From positions 1 through 34,619 of the forward strand of contig CAJUKJ010000015.1 of assembly GCA_910587365.1 (NCBI GenBank): a stretch of 34,619 nt of DNA. The letters are read 5' to 3'. Source of the stretch: an uncultured Christensenellaceae bacterium (GTDB lineage: Bacteria > Bacillota > Clostridia > Christensenellales > Borkfalkiaceae). Positions 16,875-24,550 of this stretch are shown piece by piece; the stretch's first letter is position 1, and every line of letters begins with the position of its first letter. The notes beneath the pieces were generated by a model that was not told where the DNA came from, searched no databases, and saw only the letters and a program-made list of their open reading frames with translations. The position numbers and the translations under genes were made by a program.

Positions 16875-18545
16875 TTACCTGTTCATAAGGTTGTCGTATT
16901 CGGGTTGCCACGACAATTCTCCGGAAGCTCCGTTAATCTTGATGCAGTCAACTATGGGAGCCGCCGCCTTTGCCGTACCGCCGTATTCCGTATTGTTTGA
17001 AACAACCAGCTCAATCACGTTGTCGCCCTCGTTAAGATGTATGTTGCCGAGCGTGAAATCCAAGAAGTGATCTGCCTCAACCGTGAAAGTGCCGTATTCC
17101 AAAGCAACGCCGTTTACCTTTACCTTGAAGCACATACCGCCGTCTGCCGAAGTGAACGTGCAGTCTGCCCCTACGTCCGTGAATATACCTTCGCCTGCCG
17201 CCCTGAGAACGAGCGTTGCATCGGTTGATGCGGAAGAATTGATGGCGAAAGTGAGCGTGTAGCCCGGTTCATACATATAGCTGACGTAACAATTTTCGCC
17301 TTCAAAAATACTGCCGGGTTGATGCTGCGTGCTTGCGCCGAAGCCGTCGCCGTCGGTAAGAATCGAACCGTAAGGCGTAGTTGTCTGGCCAGAATAGCCG
17401 GGGGTATTGTGATCCGCAACGGGACAGAACTCTGCGTCGAATATGGTAGTAACTACGCCGTTCGCCCTCCAACGAGCATAAATATTGAGGGTTGCGCCTG
17501 TTGCGTCAAGTGCGGGAACAGTGTACTCTTCAAAGTTGATTGCTGTACCTCCCGTTTCGGTTGCATACCAGCCTGCGAAAACGTAATTTTCACGCGTGGG
17601 GTCGGTTGCGGGCTTGGAAATCTTCGAGCCGTACAACACGTTAGAAAGCGTTGAATGCGTTTCGCCCTGGCTGATAAAGTTAACAGTGTACTTATGCGTC
17701 TGCCATACTGCGTGTAAGGTTATATTCAATTCATCGCCGGTAGGCTTGTATTCCGTCAATGCGGGAAGCTCGCCGTTGACCTCGTCGGGCGTAGGCTCTG
17801 CCGCAGTAAGCGACCAGCCCTTGAAATCATAACCGGGAGCGGAAGAACGGGGCAGTCTTATTGCAGACAGTCCTTCCGTATAAGAAGCGGAGGGAATCGT
17901 AGCCGCGCCGACATTGCCCACATTGTAATTTATGTGGTAAGTCCTTGCGTCGGCGTCCGCCCACAAAGCGTAATATGTAACGGGTTTTTTAATTACCGCA
18001 GGGAACAGTTTAGCCGTTTCGTCGTCCATTTTGTCCGCCCTACTCATCCAGCCGATAAACTGGTTTTCCGTAAGGTTTTCGGGCTTTTCCATAGGAACGG
18101 TGTATTCCTCTGCTACACCCTCAACTGCGATTGTATTATTATACGGGACGTGGAGTACCGTGTTTGTATATTCGACTTCGGACAAATTCCAGTCGAAAGT
18201 AACGTCGTAAATAGCCGGAGTCCAATGCGCGTAAACCGTCATATCGGCGTTTACTTTAAGAGTAGCAAAATCTACAACTTCTCCGCCGTCTTTTTCGGTA
18301 TACCAACCCGCAAAGGTGTTGCCTTCGGTTTCGGGAGATTTAGGAACTTTTACCTTACCGTCCTCTTTATCCACTACTATCGCGCCGTTGCGATGAACGT
18401 CGTCGTTATAATTGAGTGTGATTGTCCAAACGTCTTCGTCCCCGCTTCCGCTATTGTTATTATTGCACGCGGAAAGCGCGAAAGGTACTACCATCGTAGC
18501 TGCAAGAGCAAATGCAAGCATTCTTTTTTTGGCTAATATCTTCAT
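16875..18545 (-). CDS. InlB-repeat lipoprotein with CBM-like C-terminus (module B)
   Basis: The 556-residue protein has a signal peptide with lipobox LSAC (Cys27), then an Asn/Ser/Gly linker. Four InlB-type (Flg_new/Listeria-Bacteroides) repeats follow, each ending in a GW and an AxW strand: FAGWYTEKDGG...AHW, FIGWMS...ALW, FKGWSL...AVW, FAGWYATETGG...ARW. The C-terminal 190 residues form a beta-rich domain with GYTLTFAINSS, LNEGDNVIELVV and APIVDCIKI, resembling carbohydrate-binding modules of the CBM6/35 type. There is no catalytic motif. AGGAGG precedes the ATG. Its place between two GH3 genes suggests a surface glycan-binding partner (inference). It is a paralogue of the gene at 27631-29340, sharing the end segment DCIKI. 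Confidence 0.88.
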   Translation of the reverse strand: MKILAKKRMLAFALAATMVVPFALSACNNNNSGSGDEDVWTITLNYNDDVHRNGAIVVDKEDGKVKVPKSPETEGNTFAGWYTEKDGGEVVDFATLKVNADMTVYAHWTPAIYDVTFDWNLSEVEYTNTVLHVPYNNTIAVEGVAEEYTVPMEKPENLTENQFIGWMSRADKMDDETAKLFPAVIKKPVTYYALWADADARTYHINYNVGNVGAATIPSASYTEGLSAIRLPRSSAPGYDFKGWSLTAAEPTPDEVNGELPALTEYKPTGDELNITLHAVWQTHKYTVNFISQGETHSTLSNVLYGSKISKPATDPTRENYVFAGWYATETGGTAINFEEYTVPALDATGATLNIYARWRANGVVTTIFDAEFCPVADHNTPGYSGQTTTPYGSILTDGDGFGASTQHQPGSIFEGENCYVSYMYEPGYTLTFAINSSASTDATLVLRAAGEGIFTDVGADCTFTSADGGMCFKVKVNGVALEYGTFTVEADHFLDFTLGNIHLNEGDNVIELVVSNNTEYGGTAKAAAPIVDCIKINGASGELSWQPEYDNLMNR

Positions 18546-18607
18546 TTAATCCTCCTGTCTTTATTTTGTGTGATTTATACGGCATTTAAATTGAATGCCG
18601 ATATTCA

Positions 18608-18647
18608 GAACATACAGCCCGCAGGTTACCCCGCGGGCCGCGTGTTC
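18608..18647 (-). other. GC-rich hairpin in the GH3-lipoprotein gap, module B
   Basis: GCCCGC/GCGGGC (18617-18622 with 18633-18638) is flanked by an outer GAACA/TGTTC pair. There is no T tract on the minus strand, so it is more likely an mRNA processing or stability element, or a partial attenuator, than a full terminator. Module A has a hairpin in the matching gap. Confidence 0.5.
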
Positions 18648-18686
18648 GTTCAATTATAATCCGATAATTGAATTATCAAATTTTAA

Positions 18687-21600
18687 TTAGTCTTCCTTCT
18701 TAGCAACAAGTTTTTTTACAACTACTGCCGCGCATACGATAGCCAATGCACCTGCGATAGTGATGAGGCTTCCTGCTCCGAGTTCGGATTTACATCCGCT
18801 GCCCTTTTCGCCTTGTGCGCCGGTATCGCCCTTGTCGCCCTTGTCGCCCTTGTCGCCGGGTACGCCTTGTTCGCCTTGTTCGCCCTTAGCCATACCTGCG
18901 TCAATTGTGCTACCGTCCGTAAGAGTAAGGATAAGATGTCCTTCATCGTTGATAGTTGCGCCGCTAATGCTTAATCCGTCTTCGGGAGCTACGGTGTTGA
19001 GTACGCAGTCATCGCCGTCAACGGAAATGCCTGTGTTAACTCCGTCTAACCAGAGGTGTCCGCCTGCAACTACGAGATAAGGCATATCGTATTCAACGCC
19101 TATTGTCACAGCTTCAGTTATATCTGCTTCGGGAACGCCCGTAAGACCGGTTATGGTGTAAACTTCACTTTCTCCTACCTGCGTCTTTACCCATTCAAGT
19201 AAAGTTTCGGAAGATACGGTTTCGCCTACGTTTGCAGTGTAAGTTAACGTGCTGTTTCCGGTAGGAAGGTTAACGTTAACGGTTATATCGAACTGCTGAC
19301 CTACGATCATTCTGTAAACAGTTACAATATGCACCTGATCCTGTACGGGATACTGATAGTTGTTCTTGCTACCCGTTCTGCCTATTACCTTATAGGTTGC
19401 AACGAGGTTGAAGTTGTACACGCCGTCTGCCGTGGGAGTTCCGCTGATAACGCCTGTTTCAGCATTTACGGTAATTCCTTCGGGAACGTTACCCGTCAAC
19501 GACCATACAGCGTCGCTAACGTACTTACCGTAGCTGTCGGCATCGCCCGACGTACCCGTAAAGTTAGGAATGTAGTTGGCGTTTTCGCCTTCCGAAATAA
19601 GAGTTACGGGTTTAGCGGGAGCCGTGGTTGCAGTTATAGCCGCACCCTTGGTTGCCGCGATTTCCGTAGCCGATACATTGATGGTTAACGTAATTCTTCT
19701 GAGATTGTATGCCATACCGTATCTGCCCTGAAGAATAACGGATACCTTGGTGGTGCCTTCCGCAGTAGGAGTACCCGAAAGGATACCGTCGCTGCTGAGT
19801 CTTAAACCTGCGGGAAGCGAGCTGCCGGATGCAATCTTCACTTCATACCCGCAATTACCGAATATGGCTTGAAGACCCTTTGATTGGGTTGCATTGAAAA
19901 TGCTGTAATTAACCGACTTGCTCAGTCCAAGGTTGTGAGTACTGCCGAGAACATTTGAAGTCTGGTTTCTGTAACCGTTGCTTTGGGTATTGTTTACAAG
20001 GTAGCCTCTTTCAAGTGCGGAGGAATTGCAATACGTGAAGAAGTTGTGTTTAGCAGTTTCACGTACCCAGTACCATTCAGTGTAGGAAAGCTTTTCGGGA
20101 GCATTATTGCCCGTACCCATCTTAATATAAACACCGTCTGCTGTATAAGCTTCGCCGTCCGTTGCCTTGTGCCATGTACTTGATTTTGCCCAAGTCGAGT
20201 TAAGAGGCGTGGTCAAACCACGAACGCCCGACCACCAGCTCCAACCGGTTGCGCCTGCCGAATAGTAGTCCGTTACGGTAAAGCCGTGGTAACCCCATTC
20301 GTTTACGTACAAAGCGGTAGAAGTTACGGGATGTATGGACGTTGCAAGACCGATACGGTTGAAAGCGTTCATCATACCGTTTGCGCCGCCTTTGGTTATA
20401 GCAAGTTCAAACTGTTTAGCGTCGTTAAGACGGAGAGCCTGCTCGTTGGAGAAGGTTGCACCGCCGGAACGGCTGGTTTCCTGGTTGTTAAGGAATGAGT
20501 GTTTGATGGAGATGATGCCGCCTCTGGATACGTATCCGCGGGAAACTGCCGCTGCGATAAGTCCGCCCTGAACGCCGTCCTGCGAGTAGTACTCGAAGTT
20601 ACGTCCTGAAAGCGGGTTACGGTGACAGTTCATTGCAGGGCCGTACCAACCGACAACAGGTCCGTTGTTGTGCATCTGCCAGTAGCCGTCTTCGCCTACC
20701 ATTCTGCCCTGCTCTTCGCAGAGTTCCTGGTTCCATGTGGAAGCAACGATAACTTCGCAAACCCAAGCGTAACCGTTCATGCTTGAACCTTTAAGCTGTC
20801 CGGGGCCGTCGGGCTGTCCTACCATCGAACCGCCGACAGTACCAACGCTTTGTAATCTGTAACCTGCGTTTTTAATTGTGTCGAATAATTCATTGTAGGT
20901 TAACTGATTAAGGAACGTATCCCATTTTTCATCTTCCCAAGCAACGCCGCGCATATCTGCAAGGGTTAAAGCATAAAGACCTGTATCTTCATCTGCCACG
21001 CCTGCGCCCTGGGTCAAGCCTGCCATATCCTTAGCTTCCTTATAGGTAAGGACGCTCTTATAATCGGTTTCGATTGCTTTCGTTAAAGGATTGTCGAGGT
21101 CTCTGTCGTAATATTTTGTTTGCGCAGCTTCGCCCTCGCCCGTGGTTTCGGTAAGCAATCCGCCATAACCTACGGCCGCGTTGTTATTACGGCTGATTGC
21201 CATTGCATTGAGCGCGCCATCGATAAACCTGTTATCGTCGGAAAGCATCCAGGCAAACTTATTCTTGATAAGCGTCTGAGCTGCCGCTTTTTTAGTAGCG
21301 TCCTTTCCGAGAACGTCGCCAACCGCGTTTGCAAGCTGAATTACCGTAAGGTTATGGGCAGCTTCGTCCGTTTCATCTGCTCCTCTTGCACGCGTCATAT
21401 AGTGGTCTTTTCCGCTTACCGTCCAGTGGTTTGCAGAAGTGTTAGCTTCTTCATAGCCTGCGGGACCGTTTTCATCCTGCGAATAGATGTTGTTAACTGC
21501 ATTGCTGCTGTCCCAATCAATCTGGGTTGCAACGTTGATGGTCGCTCTGTCGTCAACATCGTGCGAGTTGCTTGCAACCTGGATTTCATAGTTACCGACT

Positions 21601-23153
21601 TCGAGTTCGTAACCGACGTGGTCACCTGCGTTTGCTTTGTTGTAGTCGAAAGCCGCAAGCTCCTTAACGTCAAATTCAATGGTAATTGTTTCCGTCTTGC
21701 CGGGTTTAAGCAAAGAAGTCTTACCGAAGCCTACAAGGTCTCTTTCAGCCTTTTCGATGCCGCCTGCATAATAAGGTGCGTGGGAGTAAACCTGAACGAC
21801 TTCCTTACCTGCAACCTTACCTGTGTTGGCAACTTCGACCACTACTTTTACAGTACCGTCTTTATCCTTTTCGGCAATAGACTCAGTGGAAATGCTCTTA
21901 ATCGTCTTTGTGAAAGTGGTATAGCTCAATCCGTAACCGAAAGGATACAAAACGTTAGCTTCATACCAGGCGTCGCCCGTGCCTGCCTCAACTGCGTTCA
22001 TATCCGCAGCAACGGTTTCATAATATCTGTAACCTAAGTAAATGCTTTCGGCATAGTCCATCGCGACTTCGCCGGTGCTGTTGTTTTCGCCGTCTTTGTC
22101 GAGCATCATCGGCATAGAACCGCTTCTGTAATCGGACCACTGGTCATTAAGCAAGCCGTTTGCAATTGCATATGTACCGAAGTTGTAGGACGTGGGGTCC
22201 GTATAAATGCTCTTCATCCAGAAGTCAACCGTTCTACCCGAAGGGTTAACCTCGCCGTTAAGTATCTGACCGACTGCAAGCGAACCGTTCCAGCCCGGCT
22301 GACCTATCCAAAGAACAGCGTCGATACCCTCGTCGCTCTCGATATCGCCGATTTCCATAACGGAAGGCGAGTTAAGAAGTACGACTACTTTATCGAAGTG
22401 AGCCTTTGCGTAAGCTAAAAGCTCCTTTTCTCTGTAATTGAGCATTTGGTTGTGTTCTTTTATGTCGTCGTGTCCTGCTACGTTTACAGCTCCGTTATCA
22501 GAGAATTCCGAACCTGTACGACTGATAATTACAACAGCCGCGTCATCGTAAACGTTGAACGAGCTTTCTATGGGAGCAAGGAAGCCGTCTGCTACGGGCT
22601 TATATTTGTTTCCTGCAAATTCCACATAGCCGTCTGCCGCGTCATTGTCTTTGTCCATATAGTGGCAGACGTCAACGTAACCCGAAAGAACCGTTCCGCC
22701 TGTACGGTATCTTTGCATTGTTCTGGGGTTGACCTTGAAGCCGCTTGCTTCAAGTCCCGATATAAGGTCTACCTGGGGACCTGCGGAAGCTACTCCCGTC
22801 TGTCCGGGCGTACCCTGCGCACCTGAGCCTGAGCCACCGTAAGCTACGTTTGTCTGCGCCGCGCCGAGAACGGTAAGGTTCTTTTCGCTTGATGCAAGGG
22901 GAAGCGCATTGTTTTTGTTTTTCAACAAAACAAAGCCTTCTGCTGCAAGGCGGACGTTGAGATCTGCATCGGCGTCAATTACTTCCTGGAAAGAATTGTA
23001 GTCGCTTTCATACAGATGTCCTGCTCCCACAAGAGAATTAGAACTTTCTCTCGCGAAAACGGCAAGCGATGATGCGCTCATTGATGCAGCCATAGTCAAA
23101 GCGACCGCAGCCATTGCAACTTTAGCGCAATTGCGTCTTGTTTTCTTTGTCAT
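18687..23153 (-). CDS. Giant stalked GH3 glycosidase with collagen-like repeat (module B)
   Basis: The 1488-residue protein has an N-terminal signal peptide (about 1-36). The GH3 domains are swapped: GH3_C-type (about 60-340), FnIII-like (about 420-530, PFGYGLSYTTF), then catalytic (about 770-1050). Nucleophile Asp962 (VTDYY), GRNFEYYSQD and QPDGPGQ are present, but the usual KHF reads KHS (Lys884-His885-Ser). Two putative-Ig (He_PIG) domains follow at about 1100-1175 and 1215-1260, with the motif SGTPTAxG. After a beta-rich spacer comes a run of about ten Gly-X-Y triplets (about 1422-1451, mostly GDK/GEQ). The chain ends with GCKSELG, a transmembrane helix and the tail KKED. The stalk probably lifts the enzyme off the membrane. 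A GGAGG site precedes the ATG. Confidence 0.92.
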   Translation of the reverse strand: MTKKTRRNCAKVAMAAVALTMAASMSASSLAVFARESSNSLVGAGHLYESDYNSFQEVIDADADLNVRLAAEGFVLLKNKNNALPLASSEKNLTVLGAAQTNVAYGGSGSGAQGTPGQTGVASAGPQVDLISGLEASGFKVNPRTMQRYRTGGTVLSGYVDVCHYMDKDNDAADGYVEFAGNKYKPVADGFLAPIESSFNVYDDAAVVIISRTGSEFSDNGAVNVAGHDDIKEHNQMLNYREKELLAYAKAHFDKVVVLLNSPSVMEIGDIESDEGIDAVLWIGQPGWNGSLAVGQILNGEVNPSGRTVDFWMKSIYTDPTSYNFGTYAIANGLLNDQWSDYRSGSMPMMLDKDGENNSTGEVAMDYAESIYLGYRYYETVAADMNAVEAGTGDAWYEANVLYPFGYGLSYTTFTKTIKSISTESIAEKDKDGTVKVVVEVANTGKVAGKEVVQVYSHAPYYAGGIEKAERDLVGFGKTSLLKPGKTETITIEFDVKELAAFDYNKANAGDHVGYELEVGNYEIQVASNSHDVDDRATINVATQIDWDSSNAVNNIYSQDENGPAGYEEANTSANHWTVSGKDHYMTRARGADETDEAAHNLTVIQLANAVGDVLGKDATKKAAAQTLIKNKFAWMLSDDNRFIDGALNAMAISRNNNAAVGYGGLLTETTGEGEAAQTKYYDRDLDNPLTKAIETDYKSVLTYKEAKDMAGLTQGAGVADEDTGLYALTLADMRGVAWEDEKWDTFLNQLTYNELFDTIKNAGYRLQSVGTVGGSMVGQPDGPGQLKGSSMNGYAWVCEVIVASTWNQELCEEQGRMVGEDGYWQMHNNGPVVGWYGPAMNCHRNPLSGRNFEYYSQDGVQGGLIAAAVSRGYVSRGGIISIKHSFLNNQETSRSGGATFSNEQALRLNDAKQFELAITKGGANGMMNAFNRIGLATSIHPVTSTALYVNEWGYHGFTVTDYYSAGATGWSWWSGVRGLTTPLNSTWAKSSTWHKATDGEAYTADGVYIKMGTGNNAPEKLSYTEWYWVRETAKHNFFTYCNSSALERGYLVNNTQSNGYRNQTSNVLGSTHNLGLSKSVNYSIFNATQSKGLQAIFGNCGYEVKIASGSSLPAGLRLSSDGILSGTPTAEGTTKVSVILQGRYGMAYNLRRITLTINVSATEIAATKGAAITATTAPAKPVTLISEGENANYIPNFTGTSGDADSYGKYVSDAVWSLTGNVPEGITVNAETGVISGTPTADGVYNFNLVATYKVIGRTGSKNNYQYPVQDQVHIVTVYRMIVGQQFDITVNVNLPTGNSTLTYTANVGETVSSETLLEWVKTQVGESEVYTITGLTGVPEADITEAVTIGVEYDMPYLVVAGGHLWLDGVNTGISVDGDDCVLNTVAPEDGLSISGATINDEGHLILTLTDGSTIDAGMAKGEQGEQGVPGDKGDKGDKGDTGAQGEKGSGCKSELGAGSLITIAGALAIVCAAVVVKKLVAKKED
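18801..18890 (-). repeat. Short tandem repeats encoding the collagen-like stalk
   Basis: Near-identical 9-base units (plus-strand sense ttgtcgccc, several in a row) encode the Gly-X-Y triplets. Such arrays change length by slippage, so stalk length may vary between strains. Confidence 0.8.
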
Positions 23154-23210
23154 AAATTTCCTCCATTAATTTTTTCACAGTTTTTCTGTGTAGACGCTCC
23201 GTAGTTTACC

Positions 23211-23271
23211 ATAATAAATATAAAAATGTTTTTCACGTCCATAAACTGTTAATTCCAGACACATATTTTGC
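23211..23271 (-). promoter_or_regulatory. Promoter with LytTR-like half-sites, stalked GH3 of module B
   Basis: On the minus strand TATTAT (23211-23216) could be the -10, with a poor -35 (GACGTG, 23234-23239) 17 bases away. One base upstream of that is ACAGTTTAT (23241-23249), a full match to the published 9-base AgrA/LytTR half-site consensus. Thirteen bases further up is GCAAAATAT (23263-23271). The weak -35 with adjacent sites is typical of activator-dependent promoters; binding is not proven. Confidence 0.5.
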
Positions 23272-23354
23272 AGTGAATTGGTTAATCCATTACTTAAAGA
23301 GTAAATTATTAATGTATTTTAAAGATATAAGCCTATTTTTGAGCAAAAATAGGG

Positions 23355-23410
23355 AATGACCGCTAAGATGCGCCGTATCATTAAAGATACGGCGCATCTT
23401 AGCGGTCATT
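23355..23410 (-). terminator. Perfect 25-bp inverted repeat after response regulator B
   Basis: Arms 23355-23379 and 23386-23410 are exact reverse complements with a 6-base loop, starting about 40 bases past the regulator's stop codon. CCCTATTTTTG follows on the minus strand. It probably ends the regulator transcript and separates it from the GH3 genes. The stem is unusually long and perfect for a terminator. Confidence 0.7.
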
Positions 23411-23448
23411 CGGGTTATACCAATTAAATTATATGGTATATAAATTAA

Positions 23449-24180
23449 TTAAATTTGAACTTGAATTTCAAAACGTTTTTGCCATTTTGCGGCAAATTCC
23501 TCGTACTGACCTCGGCTTATGGGAAGAATTTCTTTTCCCAAACAAACCCCGCGTCTGTTGAAGCTTTGTATAAAGTGACTGTTTACCATCATCCCGCGAT
23601 TGCATTTTATAAAGCCTAATTCTTCAAACTGCTCTTCCACGTCTTTTAAAGACATCTTCTTTTTAAACTCTCCGAATTCGGTATAGTAGATGAGAGTATG
23701 TTCAAACTTTTCGATATACAGTATATTCGATACGGGTACCTTAACCACGACGCCGTCACGTCCGAGATTTATAAACGCCCTGTTGTTGGAAAGTACTTTT
23801 CTCAATGCCCTTTCCATACAGCTATTTACCGCTGCTTCGTTATCGGATTTTAAAATATAGCCTACCGCATCAACGATATAGCCGTATAAGGCAAACTCAT
23901 CAGTTTTTGAAACGAATACCAAAATTACGTCGGGGTCGATTTTTCTTAGTTCGTCGATTATCCTGTATCCGTTGCCGCTATTCACTTGCGGGTCAATGAA
24001 TATTAAATCGTAACAGTATTTATAATTCGACAAAAAATCCATAGTGTCGGTAAAAAAATCAATTAAGGTATTCTTACCCCCCCCCACCCCGAATTTTGGC
24101 GAGTCAACAAAATGCTTTATCATATTTTTAATATTTTCGCTTTCCGACATATTGTCGTCCACATATGCTATACGTATCAT
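23449..24180 (-). CDS. Kinase-less LytTR response regulator with G9 tract (module B)
   Basis: The 243-residue protein has a receiver domain with acidic pair Asp8/Asp9, phosphoacceptor Asp63 (LIFIDPQ), Ser in the Thr position (FVSKT) and Lys in ILKSD, where the family usually has KP. A LytTR DNA-binding domain follows from about residue 135 (NILYIEKFEHTLIYY, FIKCNRGMMVNSHFI). Residues 31-35 (GVGGG) are coded by a G4-T-G9-T run and look like a small insertion compared with the other two regulators. No kinase is adjacent. A perfect consensus promoter lies in front and a strong hairpin behind, so it is probably transcribed alone and acts on the GH3 module downstream (inference from position). Confidence 0.9.
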   Translation of the reverse strand: MIRIAYVDDNMSESENIKNMIKHFVDSPKFGVGGGKNTLIDFFTDTMDFLSNYKYCYDLIFIDPQVNSGNGYRIIDELRKIDPDVILVFVSKTDEFALYGYIVDAVGYILKSDNEAAVNSCMERALRKVLSNNRAFINLGRDGVVVKVPVSNILYIEKFEHTLIYYTEFGEFKKKMSLKDVEEQFEELGFIKCNRGMMVNSHFIQSFNRRGVCLGKEILPISRGQYEEFAAKWQKRFEIQVQI

Positions 24181-24212
24181 TTTTTACTTCCGCTCTTTTG
24201 TCATTGGTATGG

Positions 24213-24241
24213 ATTATAACATTATTTAACCGCGTTGTCAA
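24213..24241 (-). promoter_or_regulatory. Consensus sigma-70 promoter of response regulator B
   Basis: TTGACA (24236-24241) and TATAAT (24213-24218) are separated by exactly 17 bases, about 33 bases upstream of the ATG. Both hexamers are perfect, which suggests strong, largely constitutive expression of the regulator. Confidence 0.85.
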
Positions 24242-24506
24242 TACCTATTAATTTTTGGTTGTCTGCATTGTATATTACACCCTGAACATATAAAAACCCA
24301 AAAAATTATATCAATAAAGAAATAGTTTAAAAGTGACATAACCTCAAATTCTCTTGACGTTTTATAGCTCAGCGTTAGCATTTTCTTCTTTAAAATGCTA
24401 TATATTAACGCAGGTTTCCCGCTTATCCTAAGTGAAAAGAACAGCTTTGCGAGGTAAGATTGACACACAATAAAACCGTTATTTAATTAAGTTTAAAGCA
24501 CAAAAT

Positions 24507-24533
24507 AAAGGACGAAGAATATCTTCGTCCTTT
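24507..24533 (-). terminator. Terminator of GH3 module A
   Basis: A perfect 12-bp stem with a 3-base loop lies 18 bases past the stop of the last module A gene and is followed on the minus strand by TTTATTTTG, the layout of an intrinsic terminator. Confidence 0.8.
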
Positions 24534-24550
24534 AAACGTGCCGTTACAAA

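Larger units (their letters stand above)
24181..24550. other. Gap between modules A and B
   Basis: This 370-base AT-rich gap holds the regulator B promoter at one end and the module A terminator at the other. Between them, about 24372-24411 forms an imperfect inverted repeat: GCGTTA with TAACGC outside, TAGCATTTT with AAAATGCTA inside, separated by a bulge on one side. I see no convincing gene; a short GTG-started minus frame here has no ribosome binding site and no recognisable motif. Confidence 0.5.

Noticed and set aside
18801..18890. CRISPR-like short repeats
   Set aside because: The units are 9 bases, without spacers, in frame with a coding sequence for collagen-like triplets.
18760..19080. 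Proline/serine-rich open frame on the plus strand
   Set aside because: It is the antisense reading of the Gly-X-Y stalk repeats; the minus-strand protein is clearly the real one.
21120..22037. Long plus-strand frame of 305 codons inside the stalked GH3 gene
   Set aside because: It lies wholly antisense to a gene with clear catalytic motifs, has no recognisable domain and no ribosome binding site.
24238..24468. Possible small Cys-containing peptide gene (AgrD-like) on the minus strand
   Set aside because: It starts with GTG, has no ribosome binding site, overlaps the consensus promoter of regulator B and lacks the expected precursor layout.
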